Source: Dimargaris cristalligena (lineage: Eukaryota; Kickxellomycota; Dimargaritomycetes; Dimargaritales; Dimargaritaceae). From it: DNA of 39,975 nt. The DNA is taken from positions 1 through 39,975 of the forward strand of contig JANBQC010000237.1 in assembly GCA_027576995.1 (NCBI GenBank). Reading direction: 5' to 3'. A program made the translations under genes and the position numbers. Positions 22,570-33,806 of this stretch are shown piece by piece. Each line of letters opens with the position of its first letter. The first letter of the stretch is position 1. Below the pieces are notes generated by a model, which had not been told where the DNA came from, made no database searches, and worked only from the letters and a program-made list of their open reading frames with translations.

Positions 22570-22818
22570 CTATCTGACACCCTTCACAATCTCCCGAATG
22601 ACAATATTCTCGATGGGGAAGGAAACCTCATATCCCGGATTGTCAAAGGTGCGCTCCCGGGGGACATTTTTCACATGCAAAACTTGGGCTAGGCGACTGT
22701 ATAAAATAACGACGAACCATTCGAAGTCTGTGCCGCTATTCAACCTCTTCAAGTCGACCTTATCTAATAATTCAAACGTACAGATATATATGGAATACCG
22801 GCAAAGGTCATCAAAAAG
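22570..22818 (-). CDS. Possible C-terminal exon of an unrecognised gene
   Basis: From a TTTACAG acceptor at 22819 the minus strand is open for 82 codons to a stop. The translation has a balanced composition with amphipathic stretches (ELLDKVDLKRL, DFEWFVVILYSRLAQVL). A donor (GAG then GTAGGT) at 22932 would join it in phase 0, over a 114-bp AT-rich intron, to an upstream stretch reading SYADLRSKGSNPE. That upstream stretch is short and two other frames there are also open, so the N-terminus is unresolved. I do not recognise a family. No signal peptide can be assigned because the start is missing. Confidence 0.3.
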   Translation of the reverse strand, partial: LFDDLCRYSIYICTFELLDKVDLKRLNSGTDFEWFVVILYSRLAQVLHVKNVPRERTFDNPGYEVSFPIENIVIREIVKGVR

Positions 22819-22932
22819 CTGTAAAGGAACTCCGAATCCCATATAAATATATAAAAGATATATATATGTATATGTATTTTTAGCATTAGAAAAAAAAATA
22901 CCCAGAATCCCCCACTTCAATAAAAAACCTAC

Positions 22933-24683
22933 CTCCGGGTTCGAGCCTTTGGATCGCAGATCGGCGTACGACTGGACAACGCATCGGGGTTATAGTGGTC
23001 GGGGCGTTCGCTACAAGGGTAGTAGGGTGGCGAGTGGGTGGCGTTCGGTGGTAGATGTACCGTATTTAAAAATTATATATATCCAAGGTGTGCTATAAGG
23101 CATAGGGGGTTGTAGGTTACGTGGATTGTCAGGAAGAGAGTATAAGTGACAATGGACGGCCATCGCAGAAGCTCTTTATATATATGCCCGATTTCTCTTC
23201 TAACTAAAGGATTGATTGGAACCATAGTTACTGTATCTATCTACATTTTAAAATACGGATGTTCATTGTAATATACCTTACGCCGGACTCGACTTAAAAT
23301 AGGTATACCTTATCATGTTGGAGAATGATTATGATTAGTAGGTGCTACTGTCTAGTCTGTCGTGGGAAAGGTATCGTAATCGAAAGAATCGATCTATAAC
23401 TGTCAGACATACTCCATAGGTGCCGTGGAAAGGACGAACAGTGGTGTATCAGGGGGCAGCTCCAGACTTAAGAAGACTGACATAGTGGAGGACTGACGTT
23501 TCGTAGGCACCGTTAACCCTGTGCCCAATCGAATTGTTCAATAGATAGATCATACAATACCATGTGCCCTCCCTTGTGAAAGACCCTCTATTTGACACAA
23601 TTATTATCATATGACTACACTTCGTTTACATTATTTTTGTGTCTTCTAATACACTGGAGTGGGAGGGTTATAGAGGCTTGGGTACACTAAATTGATTGTT
23701 TGCCAAAGTCATTTGGCTGTATCCCAGGCCAGTGAAATCAGCGATGACCGTGAAAGTACTTTCACCCCCAGTTATTATGGTGAATGCTCAAAATATTGGC
23801 CATTTGGGCCCAAATAGTGGGTAAATAGTTTAGCGTCACTTGGCTGGTCTATCACGCGAGTGGAAGAAATAATAAGGTTCTTGGAATACTTTCACAGTAG
23901 TCAACTACTTCAGGATATGGGCATTCTTGCGAAGCGGCATGGTGGAGACATGTCCCGGCGAAAACTCCAATCATATAGTATATCAATATTAACACCCGCT
24001 AATGTGTAATATTGGTTGGAATGACAGACACTTGCAATTGCCCGCACAAAGTACAATATTCAATGAAACCGTGGAATGGCGCGTTCTTGAATAAATTACG
24101 GACGCGGAAAATGCATTTGGTCGGTAGATTATTTTAGATACTACGTAAAACACCCTGATACTAAACAAAAAAAAACACACATACACACACCAATAACTAG
24201 TTTAACTCGTGTGGATCCCAGACCATTTATTACATTTAAATTATAATGACACCAGCGGTGAATTTCACCTGGTTTGAAATAGGGAGGGGGCTTAATAATC
24301 GTTAAATATGGCATGGGATGCTCAACCTTAATCTGTCCTATATAATTTACCACGACTTGGCTTACTTTAATTGCTGTAGACAATCAAACCACATAATGAC
24401 TAGCCCATTCACCCAAAGTGCAATTGGCAGCATACCAATGATAGTTTATTAATTGGATACTTAGAGCCCTGGGGCTCAGTTAGAAATCATAGGAGCACTA
24501 GCGATCCATGATGCAACCAGAGGCGGGCTATAGAGGATACGGCGGGGGAGATATGCCCCTCAACAATCGGTAAAGACTTAGTGGGTAAACGATAGGCCCG
24601 AAGCGACCCAAGGTCAAGTGTTGGTATGGGAGTATGTGTGTGGAAAGAGGAGGAGGGGGACGAGCTCAACCAAGCCAGTGAAA
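22933..24683. other. No gene recognised (1.75 kb)
   Basis: Around 22933-23170 on the minus strand there are short open stretches that may hold upstream exons of the preceding candidate. An ATG at about 23156 opens a frame ending in TTGTAG. The rest is AT-rich and contains only chance-length frames (23989-24186 and 24141-24383, both minus). No motif was seen. Confidence 0.45.
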
Positions 24684-25073
24684 TTAGTAACTTCCATGGT
24701 CACTCGAGTGGTCATTATCGCGACCGCCGTTGAACCCATCATTGCGGTCGTCGTCATAGTCCCAATCACCGTCGTTACTACCGCCCCAGTTGTCATCATC
24801 CCCCCAACCGGATTGGTAATTTCCGCCATCATGGCTATGGTCGTGATCGCGGTCTTGGTCTTGGTCAAAGCCAAGGTCATACCGACGCTTGTGGCCTTGA
24901 GCATGGCCCTTTCCGTGGGAATGACCGTTTCCATGGCTGCGTCCGTGGCCACTGGCCCCCTTATGATGGGCAGTCCCTCCTTTTCCGCCGTGGTTTTCGG
25001 GATGGGGAGCGGCAATTGCCAGAGCACTCATGGTGGCGGCGATCGTGGCGAAACCAATAATGCTGAACTTCAT
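24684..25073 (-). CDS. Secreted His/Gly then Asp/Gly-rich polypeptide
   Basis: Single exon, 129 residues, counted from the ATG at 25073. An in-frame ATG 27 codons upstream is less likely because the signal peptide (residues 1-22, ending AIAA) starts at the internal Met. The mature part divides in two. Residues 23-61 are rich in Gly and His (about eleven His, with GHGRSHGNGHSHGKGH). Residues 65-129 are rich in Asp, Gly, Asn and His with Trp and Tyr spaced through. A tribasic KRR at 62-64 separates them and fits Kex2-type processing. There is no cysteine at all. The first part could bind Zn, Cu or Ni through its His cluster, and the second could bind Ca or other cations; both are inferences from composition. 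No family is recognised. A TATAAATA box lies about 160 bp upstream. Confidence 0.8.
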   Translation of the reverse strand: MKFSIIGFATIAATMSALAIAAPHPENHGGKGGTAHHKGASGHGRSHGNGHSHGKGHAQGHKRRYDLGFDQDQDRDHDHSHDGGNYQSGWGDDDNWGGSNDGDWDYDDDRNDGFNGGRDNDHSSDHGSY

Positions 25074-25230
25074 GGTTGTGGGCTTGGATGGGTTGCAATA
25101 AGGGCGAGGGAGGTTGTGAGTTTTTTTGTTGTTGGGTAAAGCCGTAATAGTCAAGTGTAGAAAGAATTGGAGGTAGGACTAATCAATAGCTATATTTAAA
25201 AAGAAATAGAAGTCAAGTGAGTGGAAATGG

Positions 25231-25240
25231 TATTTATATG
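25231..25240 (-). promoter_or_regulatory. TATA box upstream of the His/Asp-rich gene
   Basis: On the minus strand this reads CATATAAATA, a good TATA match about 158 bp before the ATG at 25073. A second AT-rich element (TTTAAATATAG) lies at about 25192-25202. Confidence 0.45.
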
Positions 25241-25370
25241 GATGGCGAGTGGAGATGTGGTTGAGTACAAAGCTTGGTGGGTCTACAGGTGACAATGGGC
25301 CAGGTATTTATAGCCGTAGGACTCTAACCTATAAATATCTGGCATCAACGCACGAGTCAAGAACCCAATC

Positions 25371-25717
25371 CTATGAGTATAGCAATTTAGTACGGGGGGT
25401 ACTCCCCACCGTCGCCCAAGAAAGCCCAAGCACATTAATTGGCTTCCCCAAAGTTGCTTGTATCTGCTGGATGTAGTTTGGTAAGTAAACCAGTTTTCCG
25501 GGAGGAAGGGAGAACGGGAAAATGATTGTCCGAGTGGTAGGAGATATAGCCCTTGTAAAACACCATAAGTCCGGATAGCATGGGTTTCCCTTTGCCAAGT
25601 CTTTTAGGTACATGTAACCAGGGCTTCCACTTAACTGCGAATTAGACCTGGTTCAGGACAGGTCGCCTCCTTGTTCTTGGCGACGCACAGGTAGGTGATA
25701 ATGATATCACCATTCAT
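25371..25717 (-). pseudogene. Possible frameshifted remnant of a small Cys-containing protein
   Basis: On the minus strand an ATG at 25717 opens a 28-codon frame (GDIIITYLCVAKNKEATCPEP region). It overlaps by a few bases, in a different register, a second frame running from about 25634 to a stop at 25371. That second frame has CYPDLWC, PGKLVYLPNYIQQIQ and a C-terminal TKLLYS. Together they read like one protein interrupted by a one-base shift near 25634-25645. A CTAAT-like branch element and CAG sit at the shift, but the intron would be only about 13 nt, so splicing cannot repair it. Each part alone is chance length. No family is assigned. Confidence 0.22.
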
Positions 25718-27897
25718 GTGCATTAACGCCGCCTTTTAGCACTGGTATGCATTGTTAATGTGGCCGTTTTCGAGACTGTTGGACACCATATCGGTTGAAA
25801 TAGTGGGACTATTTACACTATAATTGTTGCTAGGTCCTGCGGTTGATATAAATCAACATCCACTATAATCTTCCCCTGCACTGACACCCCTACCCTAGTG
25901 CATTCCAGTGAGCGAATAGGTATTAAATTCCTGATTATGTGGGTTGCCGCCAGTCAGGATTGTAAAAAATGTACCCGGTGAATGAGGCGCAACACCCGCA
26001 ATATTCGGATACCTGGGCATTCTTCACCTATTTACTACTTCCTCCCTATATATTCAGTCAAAAGCTAGATTGGACCACTCCCAGTAGGCAACACAGAATA
26101 CTCTATAAATAGTTCACCCGAAGAGGGATAAGGGGGTGGGGAGGGGAGTATTTGAAAGCTGCGAGCTGCTACAAGTTTAGCGGTTTCCGGCGTATCTCTT
26201 AATGTATTGATTTAAATATACTCTTTTATTCCATGTTGGCTAAATACTGAGCTGGTGGGCTGGAGGTGGATGGATGGGGCATATAGTAATAGGCAGCCTC
26301 GCCAATACGGTTTTAATATAGTGGACTGTGGGTGCTAATAAGCCACTATTGAACTCCAGGAAAAGGTCGGCGCTGGTGCTGTTGACTGAAGAATAGCTAA
26401 TATAACTTGATTATCAAAAGAGGCATTCAAGAATTTGCCCAAAACGCCCAGTGATGGTGAAATCAACTTAATAAGTTACTTGACAGCATACCACGGATGG
26501 CAGATTGGTTTTCAAGGATACAGACTATAACTAATGGTCAGGGAAACTACGAGAGTGGATAGGCTGGGAGCCGCCCGGCTAAACTATGTTTTGGTATCGC
26601 TGTCCATTTGGGTAAGTGAATAAAACGTAGTCGATTCTGTTAATAAATTTACCGCCCAACCACAGTATATTATCCAGCGTTAACCCAAATATGATATATA
26701 TTACAAAATAGATTATGTAAATTGATTAGTCAAAAGCCGGTTCGAGAGTATCCTACGCTAGGCCCATCCCTTTTGTTTTTAGTAAAAAACGGGGCCATTC
26801 ATCCTCGAAACCCTTATTGCACCCGTATATTCTTTAGGGACTGCCCATATTTCAATACTAAGCCGATTTCAAAATAATGGACCGCTTTAGTAGTCACGTA
26901 GTATAAACAGTCTAGGACGTTCCTTGAGGTGGCAAAGATGGATCCGGCGAAGCAATTGCATGTGCATTCATTAATGTTGGTGTGGCGACTAGCGAGACTA
27001 TTCCCCGCCATGGGACTTTGCAGTTCATAAAACAATGACGAATATAAGCCCCTAAACTATGACCACTATACCCTTAAGTTCTATATTCACTATTCAAGAA
27101 CCATTTTATCTAGCCTGCTTTTCTAGCCACTTAACCGAAACTGACTATTTACTGACGCGCAACGTGTTCTCTATCTAGAGCAATGCTATAGCGATACATA
27201 GCTGGGATTCCATCTATGTGGGTACAACACAGTACAATAAATGGGGCAATTCCTTTGTTCAAAACCCCCTGTTGCACAAATTACTTGGGGGTGAGAGGTG
27301 GTCATTTTAACCAGACAAGCGCTTGCCGTAGAACTGACTAGCGAATGCAAACATATACCCCTAATAAAAGTCTCAACCAAAGCTATTTGAAAGATTAACC
27401 GATGGCGATTCACAATTAATATTTTAGAATATTCACTTATCGTTACCTTCAAATTACAATTCATAGACTCCTGACGATAAAATCCGCTGCGAAACTTGAA
27501 AGCAACGAGTGGGAACTAGTGAAGTTTCTGATTCTCCACGCGCGTACTTTATCGTTAGCGTATGTTGAACCCCTTCCAAGAATCCGGGAAGGTCCATCTT
27601 TTCTTTACATGCTTATGATTTCTGGAGTAACTGGCTTTCTAATTGAGGGTGTGAACATGGGAGGTAATATTCGCAATTTTTGCTGATCAAGGTCGACCCT
27701 ACCCCATAAATACCCTTAGGTTCGCTCCGTAATCAGCCAAGCGTTTCCATTACTTTTATTTTTCACTCTGAACTGATTCATTTAATATTACACTTCATTA
27801 TTTGTCATCACCTTCCCCGACTCTACTATCGCTGGACTACCCTATTTTATATTGCCTAAATTGCTGTCGTTCACTATTCTTGCAACAATACCGCGCC
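25718..27897. other. No gene recognised (2.2 kb)
   Basis: AT-rich. Minus-strand frames at 26814-27035 and 27186-27464 (92 codons, ATG start) are of chance length and have no motif. From about 27700 the plus strand becomes pyrimidine-rich before the ATG at 27898. Confidence 0.5.
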
Positions 27898-28387
27898 ATG
27901 TCAGAAGGCACAAATCCGCAATACACTACATGCGAGACAGTCTACTATTTTAGCCTGCCCACCTATATGACAGTCACTTGGTGGATAGATAATATACAAC
28001 TATATGGTAAGAACTGTATGACTTAATATAAATGATAGTTACGTTTTCCACTTAGAAAACCAAATACACCTCTATACGTGAGTATCTAATCCGTGACTTC
28101 TATGTGTGTGAGCTTATTGAAACTTAGATATAATAGAATTGAACTACGCCACGTGCTTGGGAGAACATGCCGAAATATCCTGTTGCGGAATAGACGAAGA
28201 AACGGGGTTCATTAATGTTGAATTCTTCTACTTCGACAAAGGTGGCTCGTGTCGTGTACTCCTGAATAAATTACACGTGGCCCACATATGGATCAAAGCC
28301 GTTAAGAGAGTATTTTTACATGAATTTTTAGACAGCGGAACTATTAGGAAATCTCCTCTTCACCAATTAAAATTACCCAGGATCTGA
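27898..28387 (+). CDS. Two-exon orphan protein of 119 residues
   Basis: Exon 1 is 27898-28006 and exon 2 is 28137-28387. They are joined in phase 1 across a 130-bp intron with a GTAAGA donor and an AATAG acceptor. The product starts MSEGT without a signal peptide, so it is probably intracellular. It contains five Cys (residues 12, 45, 54, 55 and 80), an aromatic segment WWIDNIQLY (about 30-38), an acidic segment GIDEETG and a basic C-terminal third (WIKAVKRVFLHEF). No family is recognised. Support comes from the phase match, good splice sites, an open second exon of 83 codons and a CT-rich leader. The frame lengths are not decisive on their own. Two CACGTG E-boxes lie in exon 2. Confidence 0.45.
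28150..28279. promoter_or_regulatory. Pair of CACGTG E-boxes
   Basis: CACGTG occurs at 28150-28155 and 28274-28279, 124 bp apart, within the second exon of the 119-residue orphan. The bHLH protein encoded at 15384-17344 has the residues expected to read this hexamer. A regulatory link is only a possibility. Confidence 0.3.
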
Positions 28388-29346
28388 CAGGCCGAAAGCT
28401 ATCAACATAGCACAACATTTATATCTGACGCTATCTGGTACAGAGAACTGTTTAACGTCCGGTTGGGCCAATCCACTAAGTTAAGGTCTATTTTTATTAT
28501 AGGCACTTCGCTAAGTCGCCAACGGCTCGGCACAGCCTATTTCGACCCTTCAACTTTAATGAGAAAAAAATTATTGCTGACCCGCTTCCATCCAAATTAG
28601 TTTAAAAGCAATTGTACGGCACGTTTATTTCATATTGGTTAAGTTATAGTAAAATACAATTTGTGAGAATTGGCAAAGGAAATAGGACCAGCAGTTTACT
28701 AAGATATTAAAGAACCATTGTTTCATTTGGCACAAGCCGATACAACTTAGACGGGCTTCCTATTAGAATAATGACCAAATGACGCCAAGGACTGTTGATA
28801 TATGTAGATTTAACTACCCAATTAATTGTCCCCACTTTCTTTTTCTTCAAAACCCCGTACAATATGACTGGTACCTAATTACCGAGGAAAAAGGGGGTTT
28901 AGTCCCAAGACTTAGTCCCCATTGAGACATGCCAAATCAAGAAAGTTGGCGGGATATAGCGAATTTAGGAACCCGCCTGTTTTAAGCACCTACTTATGGG
29001 CCACAGCATATACCCTAAGATTTAGTCTTCGTGTTGAGAGTAGCTATATAAATTTTTATTCAGTTGTCTATATATATATATATCCTCTTAATTTTAAAGA
29101 TGCCAAAGATTTACACCGAGGCACGATTTTCTTGGGATATTAAAACAATATAAATCCGCGGCCTGGCAGCCCGACTGGAATGGTGGACCACTTATCAATC
29201 TAAAATAACTTAACAAGTGGGACAATAAGGGGGGGAATGGAATTCTAAAGAGTATAAACACCCTTGGGTCCTCGGGGTGGTCGCTCAGTCGCTTTTATGA
29301 CTCATGGACCCAGATGTCTAGGGCCGGAAATACTTTGACATATCGC
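28388..29346. other. No gene recognised (about 1 kb)
   Basis: AT-rich intergenic DNA between two genes that converge (the 119-residue orphan on plus and the 414-residue orphan on minus). One chance-length frame lies at 28922-29143. A TA repeat lies near 29070-29083 and a run of 7 G at 29229-29235. Confidence 0.55.
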
Positions 29347-30730
29347 CTACCCCCTTTCATCAATGCCTGCTGGTGACTTTAAAACCATATTAACATCCAG
29401 GAACACACTAGGAATACCAAAACCGGCTGACTCGTCTAAAATCTGCCTATCCAGTGCCTCTCGGAAATAAAAGTTCTCGGGGAATCTCAGTAACTCCGCA
29501 CCACCGGTGGTTTTGTACCGGGGCAAATAGCCTTGGGAAATCTGGTTGAGTTTTCTGTCCATGGCATACGCCGCGCTGTGGAAACCGAGTTGGTATACAT
29601 AGGGGCGGTAAAGGGAGATGAGGTAGTAATCTATATCAGTGGGTGGGCTAGAGGCCCACTCGTTTAGGTCTTCGAAGCCCAGACAAAGCTTCCAAATACC
29701 CATAACGTTAATAAAGACATCCATGGGCTTTCCGAGGGATTGGGCAATGCCCAGTAACTGATCCACCGATTGAACATCTCCGTAGGCCATTAAAGCCCGT
29801 GCTATGGTTTGGTAAAGCTGGGTGGTGGCCAGCTCGGTATTAAAGCGGTGGGCCGTGGGGTCGGTGATAGAGGGGGTTTGGGAATCAAGTGGCTTGCTCC
29901 AATCTTGAGATAGAAAGGCGCGGGTCAGATGGACGGCTGTAGTGGTAAATCCCTGCATAATGGCGAATTCGAGGAAATGGGTCTTGGAGAATACAGTTTT
30001 CGTTACCGCTGTTTGCATAGGTACTCTTTCTGACTCGACGTATACGAAGGTGGTCCCATTATACTGGTAGGGAATGGTCTCGCCAACCAATCGAAGGAGA
30101 ATAGCCGGGCGTTCGGGGTGTCTCAAAATGGTCTCCAAAAGTACGTCTTTATATCTGCTACCTAACCTAAATTGAATCATATTGGTCAGAAGTTGGTGCG
30201 CCTGGGTGATAAATTAAATAAATAAAGAATGCAAGGTGCCATCATATAATTGAAACGGAAGGTTAGGTTTCTTGGACCGATTACTTGTAATAAAAATGCG
30301 ATGAAATTTATAAGAGGGAAAGGCCGGGTCATTCAATTACACTGGCTAAGTTGAGGATATGGGAATGATTAACAAAGGGAGTGCGTGTCCGGAGGATTGC
30401 TAAGTATCTTACCAGATTGGGTGTAAGCTTATTACAGCGTAGAATGAGCTCCTGGGTGATTTCCTTGCTATACCACTCTAAAAAGTTTTCATCGCTCCTG
30501 TATTTCAATAAATATCTGTGTTGGTATCTTTCGCAGATATTTTTCGTGAAATCGGGATGTGTTTGCCAGGCTTGAATATCTTTATGGGCCTGTAAGATCC
30601 ATTCATCGACGTTTGTAATTCTACTCTTCACCGCGACAAATTGTTCTTCCTTGAGTAGCGGGGGAGTTGGACTTGCTACGCTGAGGCAAAGTCGGCCGGT
30701 TAGTAGAGCTAGACTGAATAGTTTAAACAT
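29347..30730 (-). CDS. Secreted orphan protein of 414 residues
   Basis: Two exons, 30730-30341 and 30201-29347, joined in phase 0 (AGT then GTAATT; acceptor ACCCAG) across a 139-bp intron. The start at 30730 gives a clean signal peptide (residues 1-20, hydrophobic FSLALL core). An in-frame ATG 11 codons earlier would bury it and lies upstream of the TATA-like element at 30751-30760. The mature protein is mixed alpha-helical in character: a charged N-terminal third (about 25-110, with motifs such as EWILQAHKDIQAW) and a longer C-terminal part with GFEDLNEW, LISLYRPYVYQLGFHSAAY and a terminal KSPAGIDERG. Three Cys occur after the signal peptide, no catalytic motif is visible and no family is recognised. 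The two long frames (130 and 284 codons) make the gene itself secure. Confidence 0.82.
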
Positions 30731-30750
30731 ATTTAGGTTAGAAGGACAGT

Positions 30751-30760
30751 TAAATATAAT
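30751..30760 (-). promoter_or_regulatory. TATA-like box of the 414-residue secreted orphan
   Basis: On the minus strand this reads ATTATATTTA, 20-30 bp before the chosen ATG at 30730. It supports the internal Met as the start because the alternative ATG at 30763 would lie above the box. Confidence 0.35.
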
Positions 30761-31004
30761 CACTAGTAAAGATACTGTTGGGATGATTTGAATCCTAAGA
30801 TGGAGCGGGCCGAAAGGTGGGAGAGTAATGAATGATACTTATATTAGCTATAATACAATTTAAAGGGATTCGCCACTATATTTTGGGATTCACTGGCAAG
30901 GACGATACTATCTGCACCATACCCAACGCCCACCAATTATTAATGCTAAAAAAATGCAGGGAGGGGAGAGTACAACGAACATGGTACGTATTGGTTCAGT
31001 GGTG

Positions 31005-31586
31005 TTACACAATCATTATGTGCTGGTTGGGCACAGTACGACAATTGCCGGCTCTTCCCTCCCTGCATCTTCCAGAAAAAAAATGTATACCCACACCACT
31101 AGCCAAGCCCCCGACACGAAAATGGATCCCAAAAACACCCCTTTGTTGCCTTCTATGAACCTTTAGTTTGACCGCTGATGGTGCGTATAGTAAACCCACT
31201 ATATAAACCAAGTGATCTCTTTTTAAGAGCCGTGAATTCTCCGACTTTGGTAAAAATGGCTTGGGCGAATGGGTGTAGCACGTATCCGCTCCCGTGGCTG
31301 CGGTATGCCACTCCCCCCCCTCCGTAGCCAGGTTTCTGGAGTAAAGTAATTGGCCCAACTGTCCATTCCGCCACCAATCTCCGCCGGTTGACTGTAAGCC
31401 CATACCATACCCATCTGGGGCATAACTATAGAGATGTAGTGGGCCTACCCTATACGGCAGTGCAATACAAATACCGATGCCACTCTCTCTCTCTTCTCTG
31501 ACTCTAATCCCCTCCCAAAGGTTTATTTTAGAATAAGATGTGGGGCATTTACAAGCGATATTTCCCTTCTGCGGTATCACAGACAA
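31005..31586 (-). CDS. Possible hypothetical protein or broken gene
   Basis: A 193-codon minus-strand frame with a TTG as its first start-like codon, longer than chance would usually give. It contains YAPDGYGMGLQSTGGDWW in the middle. At a run of 8 C (31313-31320 on plus) a second minus frame becomes equally coding-like (GVAYRSHGSGYVLHPFAQ, then a stop at about 31153). One reading is that the run has gained or lost a base and the original protein crossed frames there. No signal peptide, domain or splice partner is identified. The opposite strand has a shorter 108-codon frame at 30832-31158. Confidence 0.3.
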   Translation of the reverse strand: MSVIPQKGNIACKCPTSYSKINLWEGIRVREERESGIGICIALPYRVGPLHLYSYAPDGYGMGLQSTGGDWWRNGQLGQLLYSRNLATEGGEWHTAATGADTCYTHSPKPFLPKSENSRLLKRDHLVYIVGLLYAPSAVKLKVHRRQQRGVFGIHFRVGGLASGVGIHFFSGRCREGRAGNCRTVPNQHIMIV

Positions 31587-33649
31587 AGGTTCTACAAGTG
31601 AAAGACCACAGTCGTTCGATGGCCATTTATATCAATGTGAATAATGGAAAAGGGAACGAGGGGGGTTAAGGGGGGTTACACCGACTGGGGAGGCTCCTTA
31701 TTCGTTAATGCAGCGGGTCTGTTAGGCATAAAATATATTTAAGGCTGGAGCTCACCTTTTGCCGTTCATTATATACTCGACGGGTCAATAGTAGCCGTAG
31801 AGTAATACTTTGGGGAGGGGAAAAAGAAAACTAGGTTAAACCATTGAATCAAATGAAGGCAATTGGTTGGAAGCATTTGAGAAATGAATTGGACACATGT
31901 GGCCCACACTAGGGTACTACGGGTGCATGGTGGTGGGGTTAGAGTTGGTCGGTTTTAACAGAAGCATTGGACTAAGCAACGCCGCGCGATGCAACTGGCG
32001 CCCATCCCCGTATATTTACAAATGGCCGTAAAATTTTGGATCCGGTGATACTGACATTCGTCCGAATGCAGATTTTTGTGCACTGGCTTTAGGTAAGCAA
32101 TACCTTTAAACACCCCAATTGGCTACTGGATGATTTCGGGATGTATAGGAAGAAACCCCTTGCTTCTTGTGTTCGCGGATGTTGTTGCTGAACGTCAGCC
32201 GACTTCCATGTAGGCTAAGTACAGCTTCCCGTTGGGATTTAATTTCCTCTAGATTAGCCCTCATCCCTAAGGTCCTTGGGGTAATATTTTATTATGAGTG
32301 TAGGTATTAGGGCGGCCTAGGCATTTAAAGGGGACGTTGCCGGTGTAACCCGTGGCATGGGAAATATTAATCACCACCCCCCTTGGCGCCTGACAGGACC
32401 CGGAAGCCGAAATAGAGAGACTAAGCTGACAGTGGCCCATTATGAAAACCGCCGTAGCGGAGTAAAGTGGAGGCATACTACGGTTGATAAATTGTTAATT
32501 AGCTCAGTGGACTATACTCAGACATTTTCATTACATAGGTTGGCCGACGTCAGGATGGTGTATTTGCAGGAGGTACCAATAACTGGGACTCTTACCTGCC
32601 TCTTTACCCGCTTATGTTACCATTTCTATTTCTATTGAAACCACGGTTGGTGGTGATAAAACATAAGGTGGCTATATGGCTTTTAGCGTAGCTTATTTCA
32701 CCTGAGTTCTGTTTCAAGAATGTGGAGATGTAAAGGAGAATCTCACCCCTTAAATCCCTAGATAAAGTGTAACTCGAGTGTTGGAGTGGCCGTTTAACAG
32801 AGGCTCAATCACTGGAGTGCATTGCGGAGAGATAGGCTTTGATTTAGGGCAAGAGGGAGTCGCCGCCATGTACGCCGCCGTTTTTCATGCCAGTGGACGA
32901 CTGGGTGGGCTTAATCTAAGTTATGGCCAAAGCTGGCGTGTGGGTTGGGCTAGTTCGCTGTCGACTTGAAATACCCCCCGTTCCATGAGCCTGGAGGTTA
33001 GGTAGGATATTATGTATGACTTCAGAAATATTTAAATCCCTGAGTAGCCCGCTCCTCTATATTCCCATATCACTGCCGACCCGCACTAGTTTGTCCGTTT
33101 TAGCATTACCCCTTGAATCAGTGCTTGAATTTTGACCTGTTTTGGTATCAGTCGCACCCTACGAAACTACATTTCCAAGGCCACGGAGCGGGTTTACACC
33201 CCGCCCACTGCCCCTTAATTACACAGCTCCTATTGGTCCCTGAATCTTGCACCAGCCAACCCAAAGACCCTCTTCTTTAACTATTGCTACCGGTTATTTT
33301 CCAAGGGACGGTACTAAAGGGCACTCTGTTCCTGAATTGATTGCGGACCCCTGCGCTCTCTCTCTCTGTGTGAGTGTAAGTCACCCTCAGGTACGCACGG
33401 GGCAATGTGGGCGAGGGTAATTGTAACCCTCTCCACCGCCCATCTTCATGTATTAAGCTTATAAACCACCTCAGTGCTGCGCAAGTCACAAGGGTGTGCC
33501 CCCTCCTCCTTATCCCTACCCTTAGCTGTGGGGGATATGCTGCCCACTTGACCTGGGTTGATCCTATCCCAGTGTATGACTATCACCCTTAGCAGTCCAT
33601 AACATCGACTCTCCGCTCGAAGACCTTCCGCCAGCTCTATCTTCATTTA
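31587..33649. other. No gene recognised (2.1 kb)
   Basis: A plus-strand frame at 32778-32969 (63 codons; Gly-rich, motif LNLSYGQSWRVGWASS) and a frame at 32357-32638 (93 codons) are of chance length. A CT repeat lies near 33356-33367. Confidence 0.5.
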
Positions 33650-33806
33650 TCCAACTCCCGCTCTAATTCCTATGTCCGTTCAATATTCCTCTGCCCAATA
33701 CTCATCTCGACTCCCGCTACTTTGTATTATTTAGTATACTATCCTAACTAGCCGCACTATTCATAGTCAACATCTCCACTCCGCCTGACCAGTTCCAAGC
33801 CGCCTC
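33650..33806 (+). promoter_or_regulatory. Pyrimidine-rich leader of the S28 peptidase gene
   Basis: A CT-rich, A-poor stretch directly precedes the ATG at 33807, similar to the leaders of the bHLH, macrodomain and POLD4 genes. No TATA box was seen. Confidence 0.4.

Noticed and set aside
24618..25139. 173-codon plus-strand ORF with Val/Ile/Ala-rich translation
   Set aside because: It is antisense to the His/Asp-rich secreted protein: Asp, Asn and His codons read in reverse give Val and Ile. The minus strand has a proper signal peptide and TATA box.
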